The position numbers were made by a program, and so were the translations under genes. The notes beneath the pieces are model-generated. The model had not been told where the DNA came from. It searched no databases and saw only the letters and a list, made by a program, of their open reading frames with translations. Source: Gardnerella vaginalis (GTDB lineage Bacteria; Actinomycetota; Actinomycetes; Actinomycetales; Bifidobacteriaceae). From it: 33,149 nucleotides of DNA. Position 1 is the stretch's first letter, and each line of letters opens with the position of its first letter. The stretch spans positions 1 through 33,149 of the forward strand of contig CAMPUL010000018.1 of assembly GCA_946997215.1 (NCBI GenBank). Direction: 5' to 3'. Below, one piece after another: positions 1 through 7,047 of this stretch.

Positions 1-1544
1 CACAAAGTGTCAGCACAGACAGTGCCCCGAAAAAAAGGAACTTGACAATTATTGAATCCGCGTACGTGGCGGTCATGTTGTTTGGCATGTTCTTTGGCGC
101 TGGAAACCTGATTTTCCCAGTATTCCTTGGTGCTAACGCAGGAAACAATTCTGCTCCTGCAGCATTAGGCTTTATTGTTACTGGCGTTGGCTTGCCATTG
201 TTAGGCGTTACGGCTCTTGCAATGAGTCGCGCAAACGGACTTTTTGAGCTTTCGAGCAAAGCTAGCAAAAAATACGGCATGTTCTTTACATGCGTTCTTT
301 ATTTAACAATTGGCCCGTTCTTTGCAATTCCGCGCTGTGCAACAACTTCATACACTGTTGGCTTGGAGCGAATTATTCCGCAAGACGGGAATGGGCAATT
401 GTACTTGTTCTTGTTCTCTGTAGTGTTCTTTGCGCTCGCGTTCTTCTTTGCTATGAAGCCAAGCGGAATACTTACGTGGGTTGGTAAAGTTCTTACGCCA
501 ATCTTCCTTGTGTTCCTAGCGATTTTGGTATTTACAGCACTATTTTCTCCTGTAAGCGGCGCTTCTGCGGATGCTGCTCCTATGGGAAATTACGTTAATA
601 AGTCATTCTTTACAGGATTCTTAGATGGCTACAACACAATGGATGCTTTAGCTAGCTTGGCATTTGGAATTGTGGTTGTTAGCACCATTCGTCAGTTTGG
701 TGTAAAAGATCCTAAAGATGTGGCAGTGAATACTGCTCGCTCTGGTTTCTTTAGCTGCTTGCTTATGGCAGTAATCTACGTTGCGATTGTTGTTGTTGGT
801 GTGCGTAGCCGCGCGCTGTTCCCACCTGCGGAAAATGGTGGCGTAACTTTGGCGCAAGTTGCACGCTACCATCTTGGTAACGTTGGCTTATTCGTGCTTG
901 CTGCAACTGTAACTCTTGCATGCTTAAAGACTGCGGTTGGCTTAATTGTAAGCTGCTCGGAAACTTTCTCTAAGTTATTCCCTAAGGGGCCTAGCTACCG
1001 TGTTTGGGCTGTATTGATTACGCTTGTTTCGTTTGGTCTTGCAAACTTTGGTTTGAGCGCAATCATCGAATACGCTGTTCCAGTATTGATGTTCTTGTAT
1101 CCACTGTCAATCGTGCTTATTCTTTTGGCTTTGTGCGGTCGACTTTTTGGAAATTCCAAAGTCGTGTACGCTTGGACACTTGGTTTTACTGGCGTTGCAG
1201 CTGTATTTGACTTTTTGAATAGTTCGCCAACAGCTTTGCGCAACGCATTGCATATAAACGATATGTTGATTGTTGCTCAAAACTGGTTGCCGTTCTCGGA
1301 ATTTGGAATGGCTTGGGTTTGCCCTGCTGTTGTTGGATTTGTTGTTGGCTATGTTCGCATGGTTATATGTGACAACAAAGGTATGGAAGAAGTGGCTCGT
1401 GTAGCTGCTGGCCCAGATCTTGAAGGCAGTGTTGCTAGTAGCGATGACTATTCTTCAGGCAATGATGAGCTTGACGAGTCGGATGCGTTCGCTGTATCTG
1501 CTAAAACTACTGTTGACGAGCCTAATTTTAGCAATCAATCCTAA
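1..1544 (+). CDS. brnQ: Branched-chain amino acid carrier, LIVCS family (5' end outside window)
   Basis: Integral membrane symporter for leucine, isoleucine and valine. The hydrophobic profile fits about 12 membrane helices, and the early GMFFGAGNLIFP segment is typical of BrnQ. The frame is open to the left edge: codons from position 3 read QSVSTDSAPKKRNL before TIIESAYVAVML. The TTG at 42 is therefore probably an internal Leu codon and the true start lies upstream of the window; the AGG beside it is too close to act as its ribosome-binding site. The C-terminal ~55 residues are hydrophilic, acidic and Ser-rich, probably a cytoplasmic tail. The gene converges on the MIF-like gene, with a shared hairpin terminator between them. 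The family call is secure; substrate preference is inferred. Confidence 0.9.
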   Translation, partial: QSVSTDSAPKKRNLTIIESAYVAVMLFGMFFGAGNLIFPVFLGANAGNNSAPAALGFIVTGVGLPLLGVTALAMSRANGLFELSSKASKKYGMFFTCVLYLTIGPFFAIPRCATTSYTVGLERIIPQDGNGQLYLFLFSVVFFALAFFFAMKPSGILTWVGKVLTPIFLVFLAILVFTALFSPVSGASADAAPMGNYVNKSFFTGFLDGYNTMDALASLAFGIVVVSTIRQFGVKDPKDVAVNTARSGFFSCLLMAVIYVAIVVVGVRSRALFPPAENGGVTLAQVARYHLGNVGLFVLAATVTLACLKTAVGLIVSCSETFSKLFPKGPSYRVWAVLITLVSFGLANFGLSAIIEYAVPVLMFLYPLSIVLILLALCGRLFGNSKVVYAWTLGFTGVAAVFDFLNSSPTALRNALHINDMLIVAQNWLPFSEFGMAWVCPAVVGFVVGYVRMVICDNKGMEEVARVAAGPDLEGSVASSDDYSSGNDELDESDAFAVSAKTTVDEPNFSNQS

Positions 1545-1587
1545 TGACTATTTGTATCTATTTGTATAGATAGTTGTAATAATAAAT

Positions 1588-1637
1588 AATCGCCATATTT
1601 TGGTGCGTATTTTACGTAACAAGATATGGCGATTTTT
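1588..1637. terminator. Bidirectional hairpin terminator between convergent genes
   Basis: Arms AATCGCCATAT (1588-1598) and ATATGGCGATT (1624-1634) form a perfect 11-bp stem. It is followed by T's on the plus strand and by an AT-rich run on the minus strand. It lies between brnQ and the oppositely oriented tautomerase gene, so it can end both transcripts. Confidence 0.75.
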
Positions 1638-1648
1638 GCTACTTGCGA

Positions 1649-1996
1649 CTAGAAGTTGCCGCCGTTCCAACCCCAGTCAGTGGTTGCAGTGTAGCGAATA
1701 TAAGTGCGATCCTGTGGAATTCCAAGCTCGCGATTCAAAGCTGCCATAATCTGCTCTGTCAACTTTTCCCAAGCCGAGCCTGGAACGCTAGAACCAAACA
1801 CGTTCACTTCAACGTAAGCTGCAGGCTTAGTATTATCTCCTGCAAAATAAATTGGCATGTTGTCTTCAAATGGGCACATAAGCCAATGCTCGCTTTTGCC
1901 TGGAACCGCGCTAATCGCCTTGCCGTACGCTGCTTTTAAGGCATCGCGCTGAGCAGGTGTAGTGCTTACAGAAACGTGAGTGTGAATAACTGGCAT
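1649..1996 (-). CDS. MIF-like tautomerase superfamily protein
   Basis: A 115-residue protein, the usual length for macrophage migration inhibitory factor (MIF)/phenylpyruvate tautomerase. Seen: Pro directly after the initiator Met (the catalytic base in this superfamily), a Lys in PGKSEHW about where MIF has Lys32, and the C-terminal pattern DRTYIRY...WGWNGGNF, which matches the MIF DRVYINY...GWNNSTF end. The start has a good ribosome-binding site (AAAGGAGC at 2008-2001 on the minus strand, 4 nt from the ATG). No signal peptide is visible, so it is probably cytosolic and trimeric like its relatives. It is monocistronic and convergent with brnQ. The physiological substrate is unknown; interaction with a host would be speculation. 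Confidence 0.82.
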   Translation of the reverse strand: MPVIHTHVSVSTTPAQRDALKAAYGKAISAVPGKSEHWLMCPFEDNMPIYFAGDNTKPAAYVEVNVFGSSVPGSAWEKLTEQIMAALNRELGIPQDRTYIRYTATTDWGWNGGNF

Positions 1997-2036
1997 AATT
2001 GCTCCTTTGCTAAATTTTATGAACTTGCTAAGTTTT

Positions 2037-2090
2037 ATAAACTTGTGTTACGCAACTTGCGCTACGCAATAATAAACTTGTGTTACGCAA
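2037..2090. repeat. Direct repeat, 19 bp x2
   Basis: The 19-mer ATAAACTTGTGTTACGCAA occurs at 2037-2055 and 2072-2090, offset 35 bp. A degenerate GCGCTACGCAA lies between the copies. It fills the space between the divergent MIF-like and gtrA-like genes. Confidence 0.85.
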
Positions 2091-2133
2091 TAATTATAGT
2101 GAATTGTTAACCTCCGCGTGTTTAATTGAATGT

Positions 2134-2643
2134 ATGAAAAAACTTATTGAACAGGTTGTTAAGTTTGGGATTGTAGGCATCATTGCGCTGATTATTGACG
2201 TAGTGTTGCTAAATCTGCTTCTTCTTGTGCATCTTAATAACGTTGTTGCTGGAACAATATCTTTTATAATCTCACTTATTTTTAACTACATTGCCAGCAT
2301 GAAGTACGTGTTTAAGCATCGCGAAGACATGGCTCGTTGGATGGAATTACTAATTTTTGTTATTTCTGCAGTTATTGGTTTGCTTATTAACGATGCGATT
2401 ATTTGGCTTAGCACGCTTGGAATGGCACAAACTTTGCGCGGTACTGCGATTTACATGCTTCGCACAAACATTGGCAAGCTTATTGCAACAGTTGTTGTGG
2501 CTATATGGAATTTTGTTATTAGAAAGTGGCTTTTAGACGATACAAAGTCGCAAAAACCTGGTTATGATGCCGCTAAAGACAATACTTTTGCGCATAAGTT
2601 GGGCGAGTGGTCGTTAAGTCACACTCCAAAAGGCTGGAAGTAG
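2134..2643 (+). CDS. GtrA-like family membrane protein
   Basis: A 169-residue protein with four predicted membrane helices. It opens with KLIEQVVKFGIVGIIALIID and has FNYIASMKYVFKHRE after helix 2, the usual GtrA/DPMS-like pattern. Family members are thought to help move polyprenyl-linked sugars across the membrane for cell-surface glycosylation. I chose ATG 2134, which begins the conserved domain. A GTG at 2080 would add 18 residues but lies inside a direct repeat. No clear ribosome-binding site precedes 2134. The histidine phosphatase gene follows 23 nt downstream and the two may be co-transcribed. No partner glycosyltransferase is in the window. Confidence 0.8.
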   Translation: MKKLIEQVVKFGIVGIIALIIDVVLLNLLLLVHLNNVVAGTISFIISLIFNYIASMKYVFKHREDMARWMELLIFVISAVIGLLINDAIIWLSTLGMAQTLRGTAIYMLRTNIGKLIATVVVAIWNFVIRKWLLDDTKSQKPGYDAAKDNTFAHKLGEWSLSHTPKGWK

Positions 2644-2666
2644 GTTTGGAAGTAGGTTTAGAAAAT

Positions 2667-3299
2667 ATGAAAGCCACGACTATTCATTTTGTGCGCCACG
2701 GAGAAGTGGAAAATCCAAATCACTTGCTTTACGAGAGACTCCCAGGATTTCACTTATCTAATCGTGGCTTAAAAATGGCTCAAGCTACAGCAAAATACAT
2801 TGCGACTGTTCCACAAATGCGCGGAATTAGTGCTATTTATTCGTCTCCTTTGGAGCGCACGCAAGAAACGGCGCAACAAATCGCAAACGCTTTGCAAATT
2901 GGCCCGATTATTTTAGATAATCGTCTAATCGAAGCGGAAAACAATTTTCGAGGAAAAAGAATCGGCTACGGCGAAGGCGCTTTGTGGAAAAACAACAATT
3001 GGAAGCTTGTATCTAACTTGTGGAAGCCGAGTTGGGGAGAATCCTACAAAAGCATCGCAGCTCGCGTTGGCGATTTTGCGCGCGAACAAGTGAAAAATCA
3101 CCCAGGCGAACAAATCGTAGCTGTAACGCATGAATCGCCAATATGGTCTTATCGTCATCTGCTAGAAACTGGTCACGCGGAGCACAATATGCTTTTGCGC
3201 AAAACGGCTTTGGCGTCGATTACGTCGATTACGTTCGATTGCGCAAATATGAATGTGCTTTCCATCACATATGTGGATCCTGCGGCGCGTGTGCAGTAG
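2667..3299 (+). CDS. Histidine phosphatase family protein (phosphoglycerate mutase-like)
   Basis: A 210-residue protein. The N-terminal VRHGE motif supplies the phospho-accepting His, YSSPLERTQETA is the typical second segment, and VTHES near residue 155 carries the second catalytic His. Family members are phosphatases or phosphomutases acting on small phosphorylated molecules, and the substrate cannot be read from sequence. I chose ATG 2667 because the family domain begins directly after it. An open frame runs back to 2607 inside gtrA and would add a low-complexity leader. The tandem duplication GGAAGTAGGTTT x2 sits just upstream (2636-2660). It is tightly coupled to the GtrA-like gene. Confidence 0.85.
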   Translation: MKATTIHFVRHGEVENPNHLLYERLPGFHLSNRGLKMAQATAKYIATVPQMRGISAIYSSPLERTQETAQQIANALQIGPIILDNRLIEAENNFRGKRIGYGEGALWKNNNWKLVSNLWKPSWGESYKSIAARVGDFAREQVKNHPGEQIVAVTHESPIWSYRHLLETGHAEHNMLLRKTALASITSITFDCANMNVLSITYVDPAARVQ

Positions 3300-3391
3300 A
3301 ACGTGTGGAATAATAAGCAGTAGACTTTAAAATATGCATAAAAGATGCGTAGAAACCGTGTTTTTTACGGCTAATGCGAAGGAGCGTTATT

Positions 3392-4372
3392 ATGGGTGAT
3401 TCTGTAGAAAAGCTGGATTCAAAAGCTTTAGATTTGCTTGAGTCTGCTGCAAAGTCGGCCGCGGATTTGACTAAATTGTGGCCTTTAAGCGAGGCTCGCC
3501 ATTTAGATAATGACGCAAAATATGCAGAAAACCTAGAAGTTAGGGCGATTCGCGCTATTGCACGAATTATTACGGATTTAGACGTTACTGTTCCAGATGC
3601 AGAGTTTGTGTATGAAGGTGCGGATGTGATTCCAGGGCGCCCGCAGGAGATAGTTGACGCGCTTTTGGCTGCAGCAAACGCTTACGACGATATGGATTTA
3701 TGCTACGACCCAGACTATAGCGAAGCGCAAGAAGAGCTAGAAAATAACACGAATGATGTTAGCGCTATTTTTAACAAGCTTGAGTCTAATCTTTCTAACG
3801 ATGTTAATGCAATCAACGGTGCTGCGGATTCTTTAAGCGTTGCAGGGAATTGGAGCGTTGAGAGCTTGCAAGATGCGTTTAGATGCGCAAAACAAGAGTG
3901 TGAACAATCATATAAACAAGAGCGCGATTTTTACGGGATTAATCCTGTAGAATCGCAAAAAATTACGGCAATACTTTCTATTCTTAAAAGTCTTATTGAA
4001 AAAACCAGCAACATTTACGAGACTTTGCCTATATTCCTATATATTAACGAGGTGTGCGAGTGTGCTGGAGTTCCGCGAATGATGTTTAAATGCGATCAGT
4101 GGCGTGCGCTTGTTGATTGCGTAAAAAGTGGTAAGACTGGCGATGATGGCGAAAATGGCGAAAATAGCGAAAATAGTATGAGTGCGCTGGTTGAATTTGC
4201 AGCTCCATTGCTTGAGCGTGAATGGTCAAAGCATAAGGAAGACGTTCTTTGGGACCCAGAAGAGGCTAAGAAGCTTGCAAAAGAAGAAGACGATAGAAAG
4301 TCTCGCGAAGCTCTTGCTGCTAAGTTTGCGCATGTGGAAGGTAATAAGGAATCAACGCAAGCTCTTGACTAG
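3392..4372 (+). CDS. Hypothetical acidic protein upstream of gltX
   Basis: A 326-residue protein I do not recognise. ATG 3392 is preceded by GAAGGAG at 3378-3384, a good ribosome-binding site; an earlier in-frame start at 3374 would place that site inside the gene. The protein is strongly acidic, apparently helical, and has no signal peptide or membrane segment, so it is probably cytosolic. Residues ~253-262 are encoded by a 9-bp tandem repeat (4148-4174) giving Gly/Ser-Glu-Asn triplets, which looks like a flexible linker. The C-terminus is charged (EEAKKLAKEEDDRKSREALA) and may form a coiled coil. It lies 36 nt upstream of the gltX start in the same direction. Function unknown. Confidence 0.75.
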   Translation: MGDSVEKLDSKALDLLESAAKSAADLTKLWPLSEARHLDNDAKYAENLEVRAIRAIARIITDLDVTVPDAEFVYEGADVIPGRPQEIVDALLAAANAYDDMDLCYDPDYSEAQEELENNTNDVSAIFNKLESNLSNDVNAINGAADSLSVAGNWSVESLQDAFRCAKQECEQSYKQERDFYGINPVESQKITAILSILKSLIEKTSNIYETLPIFLYINEVCECAGVPRMMFKCDQWRALVDCVKSGKTGDDGENGENSENSMSALVEFAAPLLEREWSKHKEDVLWDPEEAKKLAKEEDDRKSREALAAKFAHVEGNKESTQALD

Positions 4373-4373
4373 A

Positions 4374-4401
4374 TTGGCACGTCCGTAACGCGCGGCACAA
4401 T
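4374..4401 (+). promoter_or_regulatory. Candidate gltX promoter giving a leaderless transcript
   Basis: TTGGCA (4374-4379), a 16-bp spacer, then CACAAT (4396-4401). Transcription from about 7 nt downstream would begin at or next to ATG 4409. No ribosome-binding site is visible there, which fits a leaderless mRNA. The -10 match is only moderate. Confidence 0.4.
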
Positions 4402-4408
4402 GGAACCT

Positions 4409-5962
4409 ATGACTGATACAGAGGAAACTCAAGAAGTTGCTAATAATGCAACAAAATCCACAAAGCCTGAACTTCCAAAGAATGTTCGCGTGCGTTTTTG
4501 CCCTTCGCCAACTGGTACGCCTCACGTAGGTATGGTTCGTACCGCGCTGTTTAACTGGGCGGAGGCTCGCCACACGCATGGCAAGTTGCTTTTCCGCATT
4601 GAAGATACAGATAATGAGCGAGATAGCGAGGAAAGCTATCAGCAGATTATTGAGGCTCTTCGTTGGCTAAATATTGATTGGGACGAGGGCATTGATGTTG
4701 GCGGAGATAATGGCCCTTACCGCCAGTCTCAGCGTATGGAGATTTATAAGGATGTAGCGCAAAAGCTTTTTGAAGCAGGATACGCTTACGAATCCTTCTC
4801 TACTCCAGAAGAGATTAAAGAGCGCAATATTGCTGCAGGTCGACCAGCTGAGTTTGGCTACGATGGCCACGATCGCAACCTTAGCGAGGGGCAGAAGCAA
4901 GCTTTCCGCGATGAAGGCCGCAAGCCTGCGCTTCGCTTAAAGATGCCAAATGAAGACATTACTTTTAACGATTTAATTCGTGGCGAAATCACTTTTAAAG
5001 CTGGATCTGTTCCAGATTATGTGATTGTGCGCCCGAATGGCGATCCGCTTTACACACTTACGAACCCTGTTGATGATGCGTTAATGGACGTAAACGTGGT
5101 CTTGCGCGGCGAGGATATTCTTAGCTCCACACCTCGTCAGATTGTGCTTTACCGTTATCTTATGGAAATGGGTATTGCTAAGGAAACTCCGCTTTACGGA
5201 CATATGCCTTATGTTATGGGCGAAGGCAAGAAGAAGCTTTCTAAGCGAGACCCTGAGTCCAACTTGTTCTTGCATAGGGATAACGGCTTTATTCCAGAAG
5301 GCTTGCTGAACTACTTGGCTTTGCTTGGATGGTCGATTGCGCCTGATCGCGATGTGTTCTCTATGGACGAGATGATTGAAAAGTTTGACGTTCGAGACGT
5401 TAAGGCAAACCCTGCACACTTCGACTTAGACAAAGCAATTTCCATTAATGCTGAGCATATTCGCATGCTAGATTCGCAAGACTTCTTGAATCGCTCTGTG
5501 CCTTACTTGCATAAAGATGGCGTAGTAAGTGCCGATTCTTGGGATGCGTTAACTGACCGCGAGCGTGAAGTGCTCACCGCTGCTGCTCCTCTTGTTCAGC
5601 CTCGCGTGCGCTTGCTTGGCGAAGTTGCTGGCATGGTTGGTAGCCTGTTAAGCGAAGATGGCTACATTGAGCCAGATGACGATGCGCGTAAGCAGCTTAA
5701 GGAATCTGCAGGCGAGGTTCTTGATGCTGCGCTCACTGCTTTGAAGGGTGTTGATGCTTCTGATTGGCATACGGATTCTTTGCACGAGCTTTTGAATAAG
5801 AAGCTTGTTGAGGAAGCTGGATACAAGCCGCGATTGGCGTTTGGCCCTGTGCGAGTGGCTCTTTCTGGCCGCCGCGTTTCTCCGCCACTGTTTGAGTCCA
5901 TGGAAATCGTTGGCAAAGACGTGACTTTGGCTCGTTTAGCTGGATTGCGTGAGCATTTGTAA
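4409..5962 (+). CDS. gltX: Glutamyl-tRNA synthetase
   Basis: Class I aminoacyl-tRNA synthetase that charges tRNA-Glu and, if non-discriminating, also tRNA-Gln for later amidation by GatCAB. Seen: the HIGH-type motif [10 protein letters not shown] at residues ~32-41, the KMSKS-type motif KLSKR at ~276-280, and a C-terminal helical anticodon-binding region. The length of 517 residues is normal. ATG 4400 would add MEP; I prefer ATG 4409 because a promoter-like pair ends 7 nt before it and no ribosome-binding site favours 4400. A strong terminator follows. tRNA-Glu(CUC) and tRNA-Gln(CUG) lie directly downstream. No glnS is in the window, so dual specificity is inference from what is known of actinobacteria. 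Confidence 0.95.
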   Translation: MTDTEETQEVANNATKSTKPELPKNVRVRFCPSPTGTPHVGMVRTALFNWAEARHTHGKLLFRIEDTDNERDSEESYQQIIEALRWLNIDWDEGIDVGGDNGPYRQSQRMEIYKDVAQKLFEAGYAYESFSTPEEIKERNIAAGRPAEFGYDGHDRNLSEGQKQAFRDEGRKPALRLKMPNEDITFNDLIRGEITFKAGSVPDYVIVRPNGDPLYTLTNPVDDALMDVNVVLRGEDILSSTPRQIVLYRYLMEMGIAKETPLYGHMPYVMGEGKKKLSKRDPESNLFLHRDNGFIPEGLLNYLALLGWSIAPDRDVFSMDEMIEKFDVRDVKANPAHFDLDKAISINAEHIRMLDSQDFLNRSVPYLHKDGVVSADSWDALTDREREVLTAAAPLVQPRVRLLGEVAGMVGSLLSEDGYIEPDDDARKQLKESAGEVLDAALTALKGVDASDWHTDSLHELLNKKLVEEAGYKPRLAFGPVRVALSGRRVSPPLFESMEIVGKDVTLARLAGLREHL

Positions 5963-5987
5963 AAAATGATTAAGCTCTAACGTGATT

Positions 5988-6031
5988 TGCCCCCAATGCT
6001 TGTTGATTTTTGCTTGATTGGGGGCATTTTT
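5988..6031 (+). terminator. Rho-independent terminator of gltX
   Basis: TGCCCCCAAT (5988-5997) pairs with ATTGGGGGCA (6017-6026) in a perfect 10-bp stem, followed by TTTTT. It lies 26 nt after the gltX stop. Confidence 0.9.
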
Positions 6032-6077
6032 GTAGCTGATTTATGGTCGATTTGGATGTAGCGCGACACGCCGCTAG

Positions 6078-6106
6078 TTGCACATATTTGCATTATGTTG
6101 TAAAGT
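6078..6106 (+). promoter_or_regulatory. Candidate tRNA promoter
   Basis: TTGCAC (6078-6083), a 17-bp spacer, then TAAAGT (6101-6106). It lies about 40 nt before tRNA-Glu and downstream of the gltX terminator, where a promoter for the tRNA pair would be needed. Confidence 0.5.
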
Positions 6107-6145
6107 CGACATTTGTTGCGTCTAGAGGCGTAGCAAATAAATTAA

Positions 6146-6218
6146 GCCCCCGTCGTCTAGCGGCCTAGGACTACGCCCTCTCACGGCGCCAACACCGGTT
6201 CAAATCCGGTCGGGGGTA
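6146..6218 (+). tRNA. tRNA-Glu (anticodon CUC)
   Basis: Acceptor arm GCCCCCG pairs with CGGGGGT, with one G-U at the end. The T-arm is CCGGTTCAAATCCGG. The anticodon stem CGCC/GGCG encloses CUCUCAC, giving anticodon CUC, which reads GAG. An A-C mismatch closes the outer end of the anticodon stem. CCA is not encoded. It stands 40 nt upstream of tRNA-Gln and just after gltX, whose product charges it. Confidence 0.93.
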
Positions 6219-6258
6219 CAAAGACGGAACGGTTCCAAGAGCCGCGACGCCTGCCAAT

Positions 6259-6330
6259 TGGGGTATGGTGTAATTGGCAACACAGGTGATTCTGGTTCAT
6301 CCATTCTTGGTTCGAGTCCAGGTACCCCAG
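6259..6330 (+). tRNA. tRNA-Gln (anticodon CUG)
   Basis: Acceptor arm TGGGGTA pairs with TACCCCA, with discriminator G. The unusual U1-A72 first pair is typical of bacterial tRNA-Gln. The anticodon arm GGTGA-TTCTGGT-TCATC gives CUG, reading CAG. The T-loop TTCGAGTC is intact. CCA is not encoded. It is probably co-transcribed with tRNA-Glu. Confidence 0.93.
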
Positions 6331-6422
6331 CGAATAGCTCTCGTAATCGCGGGCGCGACGACCTGCTTTTTCGCTTAAAGCGTAGCGCGAATCGACTTGC
6401 ATGAGCGCTTAAAGCGTAGCGC

Positions 6423-6511
6423 GCGAATGCACTTCGATTCGCTGAGCCGCTCAAAACAGAAGCACTGCTTCTGTGCGGCGAAGACGTTAGCGCGCTTAGG
6501 CCGCGCTAACG
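6423..6511 (+). repeat. Nested-hairpin repeat unit A1
   Basis: Three consecutive stem-loops. The first is GCGAAT/ATTCGC (6423-6428, 6437-6442). The second has outer arms GCCGC/GCGGC (6446-6450, 6475-6479) around ACAGAAGC/GCTTCTGT (6456-6463, 6467-6474). The third is CGTTAGCGCG/CGCGCTAACG (6485-6494, 6502-6511). Same architecture as unit A2 and units B1-B3, with different arm sequences. Confidence 0.85.
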
Positions 6512-6531
6512 ATTTTCCAATTCGGAGCGCT

Positions 6532-6607
6532 GAGCTTGCTCAAGGTTGAAAGCACGGTGTGCTTTCAACGCAAGCGAGGACGTTCGCGCAACTAATCCGC
6601 GCGAACG
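6532..6607 (+). repeat. Nested-hairpin repeat unit A2
   Basis: Outer arms GCTTGC/GCAAGC (6534-6539, 6570-6575) enclose GTTGAAAGCAC/GTGCTTTCAAC (6545-6555, 6559-6569) with a 3-nt loop. The spacer GAGGA follows, then hairpin CGTTCGCGC/GCGCGAACG (6581-6589, 6599-6607). Closest relative in the window is B1. Confidence 0.85.
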
Positions 6608-6778
6608 ATGTGACGGGTTTTGTACCAAATTTGGCCTAGATTACGTACAAAGTGCGTCAATTGGTTTCTGTTTTGCTGCTTACGCGCCTCTTGTGCGAAT
6701 ATTCATCAGCTTAGCTTTACACACTTTTTGGCCTATAACTCATCTAACCCGCCTCTTGTGCAAGTTTTACGCAAAACA

Positions 6779-6807
6779 AAACCCCGAGTGATTGGCTCGG
6801 GGTTTGA
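6779..6807 (+). terminator. Strong orphan rho-independent terminator
   Basis: AAACCCCGAG (6779-6788) pairs with CTCGGGGTTT (6796-6805) across a 7-nt loop, a perfect 10-bp stem with T's in the 3' arm. No gene ends nearby: the closest upstream plus-strand gene is tRNA-Gln, 450 nt away. It may end a long tRNA read-through transcript or an unannotated small RNA. Confidence 0.75.
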
Positions 6808-7012
6808 AAGAAGAGAAGAAGAGAGGTTCAGTTATTAGTTCTAAATCACTGATTATTGTGATTTATTTCGTCTATGCTTTATATGTAAGCACTCTTTTCT
6901 TAATGCGAATAGGTTATTAGCTTAAAGTTATCTTAAAATATTGTAAAAAAACGCTATTTTTGCGGCGTTTTGCAGCCTTCTGCAGTGTTTTTCCGCGTTT
7001 TTCCGTGTTTTG

Positions 7013-7041
7013 TTGATACGCCAGATGCTGTGCCGTATGCT
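7013..7041 (+). promoter_or_regulatory. Promoter of a leaderless mRNA
   Basis: TTGATA (7013-7018), a 17-bp spacer, then TATGCT (7036-7041). The ATG at 7048 begins 6 nt after the -10 box, where transcription would start. No ribosome-binding site precedes that ATG, so the message is predicted to be leaderless. Confidence 0.6.
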
Positions 7042-7047
7042 TGAACT

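Larger units (their letters stand above)
6331..7012. other. Gene-free stretch: structured repeats and orphan terminator
   Basis: Apart from the repeat units and terminator listed separately I see no convincing gene. Open frames at 6546-6838 lack ribosome-binding sites and family resemblance, and one overlaps a hairpin. CGCTTAAAGCGTAGCGCG occurs at 6373-6390 and again near 6407-6424. CGCCTCTTGTGC occurs twice (about 6687 and 6750). The last 170 bp are AT-rich and lead into the promoter of the phosphoesterase gene. Confidence 0.6.

Noticed and set aside
42..44. TTG as the start of brnQ
   Set aside because: The frame stays open to the left edge with a plausible N-terminus, and the AGG upstream is only 3 nt away.
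6546..6838. Two overlapping open frames of 72-81 codons after the tRNAs
   Set aside because: No ribosome-binding site or recognisable protein. They run through a repeat hairpin and the orphan terminator.
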